The notes: generated from the sequence alone by a model not told the origin. 64,000 bases of DNA from Paracraurococcus lichenis (GCF_030657435.1 NZ_JAUTWS010000013.1:114784-178783), one strand, 5' to 3'. Counted from the stretch's first letter, positions 46,352 to 55,902 are shown. Numbers and translations: made by a program.

Positions 46352-47419
46352 TTACGGAAGGAACCGGGTGAGGTTGAGTTCGCCGAGCCGGCCGATGGCG
46401 GTGTAGCTCGCCTCCAGCGCGGTCCGGGTCGATTGCAGCCGGCTCAGGGTCGCCGCGAGGTCCACCTCCTCGATATCCGAGAGCTGGCCCTTCAGCGCGT
46501 CCCCGAGCGTCGCATGCTGCTCCTTCGCCGTGGTCAGCCGCGCCTCGGTCAGGCCGAGCGCGCCCGCCTCGTCGGCGATGCCGTCGGCCGCACTCCGCAG
46601 CCCGTCGCGGATGGTGCCGGCGAGCGCCCGGAAGTCGTCTGGCGAGGCCGTCTGGGCCGGCGTCAGCGCGGCGAGGCTGGCCAGCCCGCGCAGCAGGTCC
46701 CGCGCCCAGGACCCCGTGGTTTCCCCGGCGGAGGCAGCGGCGGCATTGCGGTTGGCGAAGAGCCCATAGGGCACCGCCTGCCCGTCGCCCGCGGGCACCG
46801 CCCGCCGCGGCTCGGCCAGGCCCGCCGCGGGATCGGAGAGGAAGGCGGAGAAGGGCGTGACGCCCGGGCTGTCGTCCATCGCCGCCGCCCTGGTCGCGGC
46901 GGCGACGGCCGCGGCATTGCCGCCGCCGAGGCTTGCGACCGCGGCGGCGACCTGCTGCGCCATGCCGGAACCCGGCAACCCCTCCGGGTCGGGCACCGGC
47001 GGGTTCCGCAGGTCGGAGCCGCCGAAGAGGTATTCGCCGGCGCTCTGGCTGTCGAGGAGCTGCCCGACCTCGACCAGTGCCGCCTTCGCCCGCGGCGCGA
47101 CCAGGGAGAGCGCATTCGGGTCGTTCGGGTCGAGCTTCATCGCCACGTCGTCGGCGAATTCCCGGGCGATGTCGCCGAGCCGCTGCAGCGCCGTCTGCGT
47201 CGCCCCGCTGCGGCTCAGCGCCTCCGAGATCGCGGTGCCGTAGGTGTCGCGCCGGGCGATCTCGGCGCGGAGCGTCAGCGCCCGGGGCAGGTCGGGCGCG
47301 ATGTCCCCCTGCGCCTCCGCCTTCCGCCCGGTCGAGACCTGGCGCGTCAGCAGCTCCACCTGCAGCCGGAGCGCGCTGCTGTCGGCGGCCAGCCGCCCAT
47401 AGCCGTTGACGCTCGTCAC
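46352..47419 (-). CDS. flgL: Flagellar hook-filament junction protein FlgL
   Basis: The start is GTG 47419, overlapping the flgK stop (GTGA); 355 residues. The N-terminal flagellin-like helices (LAADSSALRLQVELLTRQVSTGRKAEAQGD) and the C-terminal helix (EEVDLAATLSRLQSTRTALEASYTAIGRL) are both present, as needed to join the hook to the filament. The middle carries the typical QLLDSQSAGEYLFGGS segment. It is exported by the flagellar type III apparatus. Confidence 0.9.
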   Translation of the reverse strand: MTSVNGYGRLAADSSALRLQVELLTRQVSTGRKAEAQGDIAPDLPRALTLRAEIARRDTYGTAISEALSRSGATQTALQRLGDIAREFADDVAMKLDPNDPNALSLVAPRAKAALVEVGQLLDSQSAGEYLFGGSDLRNPPVPDPEGLPGSGMAQQVAAAVASLGGGNAAAVAAATRAAAMDDSPGVTPFSAFLSDPAAGLAEPRRAVPAGDGQAVPYGLFANRNAAAASAGETTGSWARDLLRGLASLAALTPAQTASPDDFRALAGTIRDGLRSAADGIADEAGALGLTEARLTTAKEQHATLGDALKGQLSDIEEVDLAATLSRLQSTRTALEASYTAIGRLGELNLTRFLP

Positions 47420-48936
47420 CGCACCGCCCCCATCAGCGTCTCCCACAGCGTCTGCACCGTGCCGAGCACCCGGGCATTGGCCGCATAGGCGTTCTGCAGC
47501 GCGACGATCGAGGCCATCTCGGCATCCGTGTCGACGCCCGACTGCTGCGCGAAGCGCCCCTCGAGCGTGGTGCCGAGCGCGGCCGCCTGCTCCTTCGCCG
47601 CCGTCGCCGACGCGCGGTCGCCGACCTGCGCCGCGACCATCTGCCCGGCATAGTCGGCGAGCGTCGCCGGCGCGGCGAAGGGGGAGGCGAGGCCGCCATC
47701 GGGGCCGAGCCCGCTGCCGGCGATCGCCGTCCAGGGCTGGCCGGAGGCGGCCTCGGCGCCGAGCGAGAAGCCCAGCACGCGGTCGATCAGGGTGGTGAAG
47801 CCGGCCGGACCGCCGGACGGGTTGGGCGTGAAATCCGTCGCGCCGCTCGGGCTGGCCAGGACGGCATGCGTGCCGTCGCGCAGCAGGGCGGGGTTGCCGT
47901 CCACCGCCGGGTTCACCCTGATCCGCCCGGCGAAGCCGACCTGGCTGCTGCCGGCATAGGGCTGCGTCGGGTCCGGGACGCTGCTGCCATCGGCATCGGT
48001 GAAGAGGGTGAGGCCCTCGCCATCCATGCGGGCAGCGAGGTTGCCGGCCAGCACATCGGCCTCCGCCTGGTAGCGCGGCAGGGTGCGGTCGCGCAGCGCC
48101 AGGCTCTCGCCGAGCCGCCCACCCAGGAGCTGCCCGGTGATGTCGAGGCCGTTCAGCGTCACCCCCGGCAGCGTGCCGCCGGCGCCGCAATACGCATCCG
48201 GCGCGACGGTCGCCGGCGCGGTCGCCAGGACGTCGCGCTTCGCCTCCAGCGGCAGGACGATGCCGCCGCGTGCGACCAGCAGCAGGTCGCCGCCGTCGCG
48301 CCGCACCGCCTGCACGTCCATCACCTCGGAAAGCGTGGCGATCGCCTGGTCGCGCTGGTCCTCGAGCGCCGCGGCATCGCCCGTGCCGCCGGCCTTGAGC
48401 CGCGTGGTGAGGTCGGCGATGTCGTGCAGCGCCGCATTGGCCTTCGCGACTTCCGCGACGATGCTGTCCTGCGCCTGCTGCCGCGCCGCGCCGATGGCGT
48501 CCGAGACGCCGTTCAGCCGCGCGGCGACCGTCGCCGCGGCCGCTGCCGCGGTGCGCTGCTTGCCGGCATCGGCCGGCGCCGCCTGCAGGGCGAGGAAGGC
48601 GCTGCGCAGGTCCGAGAGGCCATCGGCGATGGTCTCCCCGGCCGCGCCATGCGCCTGCTCGACGCCCTGCAGGATCTGCTCGCGCAGCGTGGCGCCGGCC
48701 GCGGCGGCGCGGCTGGCATCGAGCCGCGCGAGCAGCGCCGTATCCACCGACCGCTGCGCCTCGCCGCTGCGCAGCCCGGCCGGGCTGTCGCCGACCGTGA
48801 GCGACTGCTGCGGCACGGCCTTGCGGGTATAGCCGGGCGTCTCGGCATTGGCGATGTTCTGCGAGGCCTGCGCCAGTTCGCGCTGCACGGCGGCGAGGCC
48901 GCTGCGCGCGATGGTGAGGACGCTGTCGAGGCTCAT
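47416..48936 (-). CDS. flgK: Flagellar hook-associated protein FlgK
   Basis: A 506-residue protein. The N-terminus SLDSVLTIARSGLAAVQRELAQASQNIANAETPGYTRK is the rod/hook/HAP consensus, and the C-terminus ends in the matching helix (MASIVALQNAYAANARVLGTVQTLWETLMGAV). It is the first hook-filament junction protein, capped by FlgL encoded downstream. It is separated from flgE by 23 bases and so probably co-transcribed. Confidence 0.93.
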   Translation of the reverse strand: MSLDSVLTIARSGLAAVQRELAQASQNIANAETPGYTRKAVPQQSLTVGDSPAGLRSGEAQRSVDTALLARLDASRAAAAGATLREQILQGVEQAHGAAGETIADGLSDLRSAFLALQAAPADAGKQRTAAAAAATVAARLNGVSDAIGAARQQAQDSIVAEVAKANAALHDIADLTTRLKAGGTGDAAALEDQRDQAIATLSEVMDVQAVRRDGGDLLLVARGGIVLPLEAKRDVLATAPATVAPDAYCGAGGTLPGVTLNGLDITGQLLGGRLGESLALRDRTLPRYQAEADVLAGNLAARMDGEGLTLFTDADGSSVPDPTQPYAGSSQVGFAGRIRVNPAVDGNPALLRDGTHAVLASPSGATDFTPNPSGGPAGFTTLIDRVLGFSLGAEAASGQPWTAIAGSGLGPDGGLASPFAAPATLADYAGQMVAAQVGDRASATAAKEQAAALGTTLEGRFAQQSGVDTDAEMASIVALQNAYAANARVLGTVQTLWETLMGAVR

Positions 48937-48959
48937 GGCGCGCTACCCGCGGGGCTGCC

Positions 48960-50267
48960 TCAGCGGCGCATGTTGATGGTGTCCTGCAGCATCTCGTCCG
49001 TCGTGCTGACGATCTTGGTGTTGGCGGAATAGGCGCGCTGCGCGACGATCAGCTTGGTGAACTCGCTGGCGATGTCGACATTCGAGCTCTCGACCGAGCC
49101 GGTGACGAGCTTGCCGACGCCGTTCGAGGCGGCATCGGTCACGCGCGCCTCGCCGCTCTCGGGCGTGCGCATGAAGGCCTGGCCGTCGAGGCGCTGCAGC
49201 AGCTCGGGGTCGTTGAAGGCGACGAGCGGCACGCGGGCCAGCACGCGGCTCTGGCCATTGTCGTAGTTCACCACCACGTCGCCGTTCTGGCGCAGCGTCA
49301 GGCCGGAATAGGCGCCGAGCGGCACGCCGTCCTGGATGTTGTTGCGGACCGCGAATTCGGCCGTGTCGTACTGCGTCATGCCCTGGGAGAGGCCGAACTG
49401 GCCGAGGGCGAGGGACACGGTCTGCGGGCCCTGGCCGAAATCGGCGGTGAAGGTCAGGTTCGCCGGATCGCCCTGGGCATTGGTGGCGGGCGGCGTGATC
49501 GAGCCGGTGGCGCTGGAGAAGCTGCCGAGCGTGCCGCCGGTGGCGGGCGGCGTCGCGGCGGCGCCGAACTGCAGCGAGACCGTGCCGCGCGCGGCGGCGC
49601 TGACGTCGTCCGGGACATTGATGTCGAGGGTCCAGGTATCGGCCGCGGTCTTGCTGAAACTCAGGTTCACCGGGTGCTTGGTGCCGAGGCTGTCATAGAC
49701 CTCCGCCTGGGTGGTGTAGGTGGCGCCATTGGCGCTGCCGGAGGGCAGGTTGGCGGTGAAGTCGACCTGCTTGGTGGCGACCGGGTTGAAGACCTGCTGG
49801 TTGACGCGGATGGGCGTCAGCGTGGTGCGGTCCGGGTTGCCGGCGCTGTCCACCGGCCAGCCGCGCAGGTAATAGCCGGAGCCGTTGACCATGTAGCCGT
49901 CGCGGTCGAGCTTGAAGTCGCCGGCGCGGGTGAAGAACTGCCGGTAGTCGAAGGTCGGCAGGCCGTTCGCCGTGCCGGTCGAGGCCGCGACGCTGAAGAA
50001 GCCCTGGCCGCTGATGGCCAGCGCCAGCGAGTTCTCCGACTGCTGGATCGTGCCCTGGATGGTGTTGGTGTAGTCCGGCCGGGCGACGACCGCGCCCGGC
50101 TCGTTCACCGTCGCGCTGGACTCCGTGATGTAGGAGGTGAAGCTGGTGTCGACGCGCTTGAAGCCGATGGTCTGGCTATTGGCGACATTGTCCGAGATGT
50201 CGCCGAGCGCGCGGCTCTGCGCGGTGAGGCCGCTGATGGCCGCGGTGAGCGAGCCGAAGAGGGACAT
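48960..50267 (-). CDS. flgE: Flagellar hook protein FlgE
   Basis: The start ATG 50267 gives 435 residues; the very long open frame upstream is an artefact of the G+C-rich antisense of fliK. It begins SLFGSLTAAISGLTAQSRALGDISDNVANSQTIGFKRVDT and ends in the conserved SSNVDIASEFTKLIVAQRAYSANTKIVSTTDEMLQDTINM. It polymerises into the hook and is divergent from fliK. Confidence 0.95.
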   Translation of the reverse strand: MSLFGSLTAAISGLTAQSRALGDISDNVANSQTIGFKRVDTSFTSYITESSATVNEPGAVVARPDYTNTIQGTIQQSENSLALAISGQGFFSVAASTGTANGLPTFDYRQFFTRAGDFKLDRDGYMVNGSGYYLRGWPVDSAGNPDRTTLTPIRVNQQVFNPVATKQVDFTANLPSGSANGATYTTQAEVYDSLGTKHPVNLSFSKTAADTWTLDINVPDDVSAAARGTVSLQFGAAATPPATGGTLGSFSSATGSITPPATNAQGDPANLTFTADFGQGPQTVSLALGQFGLSQGMTQYDTAEFAVRNNIQDGVPLGAYSGLTLRQNGDVVVNYDNGQSRVLARVPLVAFNDPELLQRLDGQAFMRTPESGEARVTDAASNGVGKLVTGSVESSNVDIASEFTKLIVAQRAYSANTKIVSTTDEMLQDTINMRR

Positions 50268-50450
50268 GCGCTGAGGGCTCCGTGAGCGGTGGGCGTGACC
50301 TGCCGGCGCCGGTGCAGCGGCCGTGCCAGCGCCGGGCGCCGCCGGCGCGGCGGGGCTTGCCGGCCGGGCGGCAGGCCTTGCCGGGCGGGCGGCGGGTCCT
50401 GCCGGAGCGCCGCCGGCGGGGGCTGGCACGCGCCGCGCTTCCGTCCCGGC

Positions 50451-52181
50451 ATGGATGCCATCCCGACCCGGCCCGCGCCCGCCCAGCCCGGCCCCGCCCT
50501 GCCGCGGGCGGAGGGGGAGGCGAGGGCAGCGGAGGACAAGGCCGGCTTCGCGGCTGCCATGGCGAAGGCGCAGAAGCCGCCCGGCAAGGACGGCCCGGAG
50601 GCGCCGGGCGCAGAGCGGGACCCGGCGGAGGAGGGCGAGGCCAGGACGGTCGGCCTGCCCGAGGACGGCCCCCTGCCGTCGCAGGGTCCCGGCGCGGAGC
50701 GGATGCCCGCCCCGGACGGAGTGCCCTGGGTGGACCCATCGGCCTCGCGGGAGGCCGATCCGGTGCCTCCCGCCGACCCGTCTCGCGCCGTGACGCCGGT
50801 CCTGCCCGCGACCGCACCGCCCATGCCCCAGGGCATCGCGGCGGCGCCCGCCGCGCCGCCGGCCCGGCCCGCAGTGGTGCCCGCGCCGGACACGACCGTG
50901 CCCGATGCCGCGGGCCCGCCGGGCGCATCGGCATCCACGCCCGCCCTGGTCCAGGCGCCCGGCCGCCCCGGGGCCGATCCCGGCGCGCCGGCGGGCATCC
51001 GGGCCGGCGAGGCCTCGCCGCAGACGGGACAGGCCCGGACGGCCCCGGTCGCCGAGGCCTCGACGCCAGGGACGACAGGAGCTGCGGGGGCCGCCCCGGT
51101 GGCGGACCCGACCCCATCGGCCGCCGTGCCGGTCCGGAGACCGGAGGCCGACGGCGCCGCCCCCGCGCATCGGCCGGGGACGGAACTGCCTGCCCCCCTG
51201 CCGGGGACGGCACCGCAAGCGGTCGGGATTGCATCCGATCCGGCGCAGGGCCGGGCGATCCAGGCTGCTGCATCCGCGCCAGGGGCCATCCCGGGCGGCG
51301 GTGAGGCGGCGCCCATCCCCGCGGCCCGGTCCGGCACGGCGCCGGCCGTCGCGGCCACGGTCCCGCCGCCTTCGCCCACCCGCGCGGCGCGAACCCCTGC
51401 GAACCCCGGCCAGGCCGCCGCGACCGACGCGCCCCCGCACTCCGCCCGAGGCCCGGCCGGCACTCGCCTCTCGCCCTTGCCCGGGCAGCCGGACCCCGAC
51501 CCGGTGCCCCTCGGCGCAGAGGCCGCGTCGCCCGATGCCGTCGTCCCGGGCGGTCCCGTGCCAGGCCCGGCGTCTCGCCAGGACCAGCCGGCGCCAACCG
51601 CCACCCATCCCGTGCCTGCCCCAGCGCCGTCCCAGGCCTCGTCGGCCATTGCCTCCGGCGATGCGGCGTCGCCGCTCGTCGTCGCCGCGGCGGGTCAGGC
51701 GGCGCCCGCCACCCCGGCCGAGGCGCCCGCCCCGGCCGCCACCCCCGCCGCGCCGCGCCCGGCGCCGGCGCCCGCCCGCCAGGTCGCGCCGGTGGCCATT
51801 GCTCTCGCGCTCGGCCCCGGCCAGGCGCCGCGCCTGACCCTGGCGCTCGAGCCGGAGGCGCTTGGCCGCGTCGAGATCCGCATCGAGCGCGATGCCGAGG
51901 GCGATACCTCCGCCGTGCGGGTGACGGCCGAGCGGCCGGAGACCCTCGCCCTGCTGCAGCGCGACGCGCGGGAACTCGACCGCGCCCTCGGCCAGGCCGG
52001 CGTCTCGGTGGGCGAGGGCGGGCTGCGCTTCGACCTCGCGGGCGGCGAGGGCGCGGCCGACGGGCGTGGCGGCGAGCGCCGCCCGCCGGCGCGCCACTCG
52101 CAGGCCGCGCCGTTGCCCGAGGCGACGCCCTCCGCCGGGACGCGCCGCCTCGCCCTCTCGCTGCTCGACATCGCCGTCTAG
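50451..52181 (+). CDS. fliK: Flagellar hook-length control protein FliK
   Basis: The start ATG 50451 (MDAIPTRPAPAQPG) gives 576 residues; the frame upstream is open but compositionally non-coding. Residues 1 to about 430 are a Pro/Ala-rich disordered ruler region, as in all FliK proteins. The C-terminal Flg_hook domain is visible at about 450-545 (PRLTLALEPEALGRVEIRIER, then LQRDARELDRALGQAGVSV). It is secreted, measures hook length and switches export specificity. flgD follows after 12 bases. Confidence 0.88.
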   Translation: MDAIPTRPAPAQPGPALPRAEGEARAAEDKAGFAAAMAKAQKPPGKDGPEAPGAERDPAEEGEARTVGLPEDGPLPSQGPGAERMPAPDGVPWVDPSASREADPVPPADPSRAVTPVLPATAPPMPQGIAAAPAAPPARPAVVPAPDTTVPDAAGPPGASASTPALVQAPGRPGADPGAPAGIRAGEASPQTGQARTAPVAEASTPGTTGAAGAAPVADPTPSAAVPVRRPEADGAAPAHRPGTELPAPLPGTAPQAVGIASDPAQGRAIQAAASAPGAIPGGGEAAPIPAARSGTAPAVAATVPPPSPTRAARTPANPGQAAATDAPPHSARGPAGTRLSPLPGQPDPDPVPLGAEAASPDAVVPGGPVPGPASRQDQPAPTATHPVPAPAPSQASSAIASGDAASPLVVAAAGQAAPATPAEAPAPAATPAAPRPAPAPARQVAPVAIALALGPGQAPRLTLALEPEALGRVEIRIERDAEGDTSAVRVTAERPETLALLQRDARELDRALGQAGVSVGEGGLRFDLAGGEGAADGRGGERRPPARHSQAAPLPEATPSAGTRRLALSLLDIAV

Positions 52182-52193
52182 GGGAGCCGCCGC

Positions 52194-52847
52194 ATGACGA
52201 CCGTGACCGACACCACCGCCACGCAGACCAAGACCGCCACACAGAAGAGCACCACCGGCCTCGGCGGCGACTTCAACACCTTCCTCACGCTGCTGACGGC
52301 GCAGTTGAAGAACCAGGACCCGACCCAGGCCATGGACACCAACCAGATGACCCAGCAGCTCGTGCAATTCGCCTCGGTCGAGCAGCAGATCAACATGAAC
52401 ACCAATCTCGGCAAGCTGATCGGCCTGCAGCAGACGTCCCAGCTCACCGCCGCGGCGCCGCTGATGGGCAGGCAGGTGGAGGTCGAGAGCGACCAGCTTC
52501 CGCTGCAGGACGGCGCGGCGGTGCTGCGGCTGCCGGCGGGCTCGGGCAAGGCGGTGGTCACCATCCTGGACGCGGCCGGCCGCACCCTGCGGCAGGACCA
52601 GGTGACGCTGACGGCGGCGTCGCAGGACTGGGCCTGGAACGGCCTCGACGCGAAGGGCAAGCGGCAGCCGGATGGCGCCTATCGCTTCACGGTCACGGCG
52701 CGGGACAGCGGCGGCACGAACCAGTCGGTCGATGCGACGGTGGTCGCCCGCGCCACGGCGGCGGAGCGGCAGGACGGCGACCTCAGGCTCGTCCTCGGCA
52801 GCATCTCCGTCGGCTTCGATGCGGTGCGGCGGCTGGCCGGCGAGTGA
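52194..52847 (+). CDS. flgD: Flagellar hook capping protein FlgD
   Basis: A 217-residue protein. The N-terminal FlgD signature is complete: LGGDFNTFLTLLTAQLKNQDPTQAMDTNQMTQQLVQFASVEQQ at about residues 22-64. The C-terminal half holds the Tudor/Ig-like domains with WAWNGLDAKGKRQPDGAYRFTV. FlgD forms the scaffold at the hook tip during assembly and is discarded. It is co-transcribed with fliK. Confidence 0.94.
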   Translation: MTTVTDTTATQTKTATQKSTTGLGGDFNTFLTLLTAQLKNQDPTQAMDTNQMTQQLVQFASVEQQINMNTNLGKLIGLQQTSQLTAAAPLMGRQVEVESDQLPLQDGAAVLRLPAGSGKAVVTILDAAGRTLRQDQVTLTAASQDWAWNGLDAKGKRQPDGAYRFTVTARDSGGTNQSVDATVVARATAAERQDGDLRLVLGSISVGFDAVRRLAGE

Positions 52848-52908
52848 TCCTCACCGGCGGCGGTCCCGGCCTCCGCCGGTCGGCGCGGTGTGCGGACGGC
52901 GCGGCGGC

Positions 52909-54033
52909 TCAGCGCAGGATCGGCGGCGCCGGCGGGGTTGAGGAGGCCTGCGGCCCGGCCGGCTTCGGTGCATCCGTGGTGGTGGGCGGCGCGGTCATGG
53001 CATTGGAGACCACGGTCTTCACGCCGCCAGCCGCCTCCTCCGCCGCGATATAGGCGATGTCGCCCCAGAGCCGGTTCAGCCGCCCCGCCGGCACCTCGTT
53101 CATCTGCACGACGCGGCCGAGTTCCTCGCCGTCGCGGCGGCTGACGATCCACTGAATCTCGACCCGCTCCACCCCCTGCACCGGCGTCGGCACCACCGAG
53201 ACCTCGGCCTGCAGCGCGTAAGCCGCGCCCTCCGCGGTCTCCTGCACCACGAATCCCTGGTTGCCCAACTGCTCGCGCATGCGGGTGCCGAGCGAGGTAT
53301 TGCCGTCGCCAGGCGCGCCCTTCACGCCCACCATGTGCAGCTTCGGCGGGCCGGCGGTGAGTGAGGCCGGGTCGGTCGATTTCCGCGCCGCCTCCACCTG
53401 CAGCAGCAACTGGGTCAGCTTCGGCGCCGCCTCCTGCGCCACGCGGTCGAAGAGCGGGCGCTCGGCCTCCGCCCAGTCGCGCACCGGGACGGGGGAGCCC
53501 TCGGTCGCCGCCTGCGGCTTGCGGTCGGCATCGAGCAGCCGGAAGCGCGGCACCACCTCCTGGCCGCGCCGCTCGGCCGTCGCCTCCACCTGCCAGTCGA
53601 GCGGCAGGGGCGTCGGGGTGGCGATGGCCGGGACGTCCTGCGCCTGCAGCGCCGATGTGATCGCCTCGGCATAGGCCTCCGCCGCCTTGCCGGGGAGCAT
53701 GGCCTCGTCCGGCGGCCGGACGGCGAGGCGGACGGCGAGCGGGATGGCCAGCACCCCGGCTTGGCCGCCGGGCCGGCCGCGATAAGGCTGCGGCAGGTCG
53801 CCGCAGGCCGACAGCGCCAGCAGCAGCGCGCCGGCGAGGGCGAGGGCGAGGGCGTGTCTGCAATGGGACCGGCGAAGGATCGGCGAGGGATTCTTCGGCC
53901 TGGCCAGGACGCGGGTGCAGCCGATGCTGGCGGCATCGGCAAGGCCACGGACGCCGCCAGGACGGAAAAGACCCGGCGAGACGAGCCGCAGCGCATTGCA
54001 GACGCGCCCTATGGCTGACTTAGAAGAGGACAC
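52909..54033 (-). CDS. Putative outer-membrane/periplasmic lipoprotein (start uncertain)
   Basis: A lipobox LSAC lies at residues 74-77 of the frame opened by GTG 54033 (hydrophobic stretch ALALALAGALLLALSAC). The mature lipoprotein would be about 300 residues, starting CGDLPQPYRG. No ATG or GTG lies close before the signal sequence, so the true start is unknown and could be a rare codon near 53877. The C-terminal half has a conserved-looking block (LGTRMREQLGNQGFVVQETAEGAAYALQAEVSVVPTPVQGVERVEIQWIVSR) like those in proteins that dock to other envelope factors. No family is recognised. It follows the pgeF operon. Confidence 0.6.
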   Translation of the reverse strand: MSSSKSAIGRVCNALRLVSPGLFRPGGVRGLADAASIGCTRVLARPKNPSPILRRSHCRHALALALAGALLLALSACGDLPQPYRGRPGGQAGVLAIPLAVRLAVRPPDEAMLPGKAAEAYAEAITSALQAQDVPAIATPTPLPLDWQVEATAERRGQEVVPRFRLLDADRKPQAATEGSPVPVRDWAEAERPLFDRVAQEAAPKLTQLLLQVEAARKSTDPASLTAGPPKLHMVGVKGAPGDGNTSLGTRMREQLGNQGFVVQETAEGAAYALQAEVSVVPTPVQGVERVEIQWIVSRRDGEELGRVVQMNEVPAGRLNRLWGDIAYIAAEEAAGGVKTVVSNAMTAPPTTTDAPKPAGPQASSTPPAPPILR

Positions 54034-54088
54034 AGGACACCAGCAGCGTGAGCAGCGTCAGCATCATGAACTGGACGAGATAGGGCAT
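54020..54088 (-). CDS. 22-residue membrane peptide ORF between pgeF and the lipoprotein
   Basis: ATG 54088 opens 22 codons ending TAA at 54020-54022. The peptide is MPYLVQFMMLTLLTLLVSCV plus two more residues; nearly all of it is hydrophobic, with Leu-Thr-Leu-Leu repeats. It starts 3 bases after the pgeF stop, so coupling could drive translation, but no Shine-Dalgarno is visible. It ends just inside the GTG-opened lipoprotein frame. Either a genuine micro-membrane-protein or a chance ORF; kept because of its position and composition. Confidence 0.35.
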   Translation of the reverse strand: MPYLVQFMMLTLLTLLVSCVLF

Positions 54089-54091
54089 GGG

Positions 54092-54877
54092 TCAGGGCGC
54101 CAGGGCGATGGCGCTGATCTGATGCCCGATCGGGCCGCCGCCGGCCAGCGTCCGGCGGCGATGGCTGAAGAAGCGGTGCTCCTCCACCAGGGTGTCGGTG
54201 GCCGCGCCCTCCACCAAAGCAAGGCCGGCGGCGGCGAGGCGGGCGGCGCAATAGCCCGCCAGGTCGAACTGCCAGCGCGCCTCCCTCCGGCCCGGGGCGA
54301 GAAAGCGGGCATCCTCCGGGTCGCGGGCGAGGACGGCATCGCGCAGGTCGGGCCCGACCTCGTAGCTCGCCTGGGCGATGCAGGGGCCGACGGCGGCGAG
54401 GATGCGGGCGCGGGCGGCGCCCAGCCGCTCCATGGCCTCGACCGTCGCCTCCAGCACCCCGTCCACCGCGCCGCGCCAGCCGGCATGGGCGGCGCCGATC
54501 ACCCCGGCCGCGGGGTCGGCGAAGAGCACCGGGGCGCAATCGGCGGTGACGATGCCGAGCGCGATGCCGGGCCGCCGCGTGACCAGGGCATCGGCCTTCG
54601 GCCCTTCGCCCTCCCGCCAGCCCTGCGCGTCCACCTCCGCCACCGCGATGCCGTGCACCTGGGTCAGGCCATGCAGCGCCGGCAGGTCGCAGCCGAGGGC
54701 GGCGGCGGCGCGGCGGCGGTTCTCCCGCACGCGGTCGCGGTCGTCCTGGCCGGAGAGGGAGCAGTTCAGCGCCGCCCAGGGCCCCTCGGAGACGCCCCCG
54801 CGGCGCGTGAAGAAGCCGTGGCGCAGCCCCGTCACCGCGGCCAGCGCAGGGGTGGTCAGGTACTCGGCATCCGTCAT
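54092..54877 (-). CDS. pgeF: Peptidoglycan editing factor PgeF (laccase-domain, YfiH)
   Basis: The start ATG 54877 overlaps the preceding stop (ATGA), giving 261 residues. Family blocks are LRHGFFTRRGGVSEGPWAALNCS, LTQVHGIAVAEVD, ADALVTRRPGIALGIVTADCAPVLFADP and VIGAAHAGWRGAVDGVLEATVEAM, holding the conserved His/Cys/His metal site. PgeF removes L-serine-containing stem peptides from peptidoglycan precursors. Older annotations call it polyphenol oxidase. Confidence 0.93.
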   Translation of the reverse strand: MTDAEYLTTPALAAVTGLRHGFFTRRGGVSEGPWAALNCSLSGQDDRDRVRENRRRAAAALGCDLPALHGLTQVHGIAVAEVDAQGWREGEGPKADALVTRRPGIALGIVTADCAPVLFADPAAGVIGAAHAGWRGAVDGVLEATVEAMERLGAARARILAAVGPCIAQASYEVGPDLRDAVLARDPEDARFLAPGRREARWQFDLAGYCAARLAAAGLALVEGAATDTLVEEHRFFSHRRRTLAGGGPIGHQISAIALAP

Positions 54878-55902
54878 GCGGTCTCGAAACCCGGAGGGGT
54901 GGGGAGGGCGGGATGGCACAGGCAGAGCGCCTTGAACAGGCGGCCCATCCCTTCCGGCGCGACCAGCCGCTCGGCGCCCGAGAGGATCAGCCCGGCCTGG
55001 TCGCGGCGGCCGGCGCCGGCGGCGCTCCGCGCCAGGATCGCGGCGCGCTGCGGCAGGCCAAGGCGCTGCAGGAAGAGCCCCATGGGCAGCGGGCCATGCG
55101 CGGCGGCGCCGGCCGCGCGGGCGGCATCGGCGAGGGCGGCGAAGGGGACATGGGCGGTGAGGTCCACCATGCCGGGCTCGGCCAGCGGCTCGGCGCGGCC
55201 GTGCCGCGTCATCGCCTGTAAGGTGTCGCCCAGGGCGGGCTCGGCATAGCCGTAGTCGAGCGCGAGCAGCGCGCCGCCCTGGTCCCGCAGCCGGGCGGCG
55301 AGGCTGGCGGCGACCGCCATGCCGGCCTCGGCGACCTCGGCGATGGCGCCCTCCGGCGCCGCGGCCGGCAGGGCGGGCGGGTCCGCCGCCGGCAGGTCGA
55401 GGAATTGCCCCCCGGCCACGTGCCGCTCCAGCCAGGCGCCGCCCTGGCGGAGGAATTGCCGGATCGGCAGGGCGTCGAAGAACTCGTTGGCCAGGATGAT
55501 GGCCGGGCCGGCGGGCAAGGTGGCGCTGTCCTCGTGCCAGGCCTCGACCGCCGTGCCGAGCCGCTGCCGCTGGGCGGCGCGCAGGCTGGGGGAGGTTTCG
55601 ACCAGATGCACCCTGAGCGCCGCGCGGAAGTCCGGCACGACGTCCGCCGCCCGCAGCGCATCCGCCATCAGCGTGCCGCGGCCGGGGCCGAGCTCGGCCA
55701 GCACGACCGGGGCGGGGCTGCCCATGAGCTGCCAGGTCACCGCCGCCCAGAGGCCGAGGCATTCCCCGAAGGCCTGGGAGATCTCGGGCGCCGTGGTGAA
55801 GTCCCCGGCCGCGCCGAAGGGGTCGCGGCCGCCGTAATAGGCCGCGACCGCGCGGGCCATGAAGCGGTCGAGGCGTTCGGGTTCGTCCCGGGGATCGCTC
55901 AG
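54874..55902 (-). CDS. SAM-dependent methyltransferase, NDUFAF7/MidA family
   Basis: The first ATG (55860) would cut the conserved start (LDRFMARAVAAYY), so I extend to a CTG at 55902 that overlaps the lgt stop (CTGA) and stands 7 bases after GGAGG; this gives 342 residues. RDPFGAAGDFTTAPEISQAFGECLGLWA is the hallmark of the family, and VVLAELGPGRGTLMADAL is the SAM-binding motif. The mitochondrial homologue methylates an Arg of complex I subunit NDUFS2. A bacterial role in the same modification is inferred. Confidence 0.85.
   Translation of the reverse strand: MSDPRDEPERLDRFMARAVAAYYGGRDPFGAAGDFTTAPEISQAFGECLGLWAAVTWQLMGSPAPVVLAELGPGRGTLMADALRAADVVPDFRAALRVHLVETSPSLRAAQRQRLGTAVEAWHEDSATLPAGPAIILANEFFDALPIRQFLRQGGAWLERHVAGGQFLDLPAADPPALPAAAPEGAIAEVAEAGMAVAASLAARLRDQGGALLALDYGYAEPALGDTLQAMTRHGRAEPLAEPGMVDLTAHVPFAALADAARAAGAAAHGPLPMGLFLQRLGLPQRAAILARSAAGAGRRDQAGLILSGAERLVAPEGMGRLFKALCLCHPALPTPPGFETA

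Noticed and set aside
50268..52367. Long minus-strand extension of the flgE frame through fliK and flgD
   Set aside because: The FlgE start at 50267 is exact for the family; the upstream part is low-complexity antisense of the Pro/Ala-rich fliK region.
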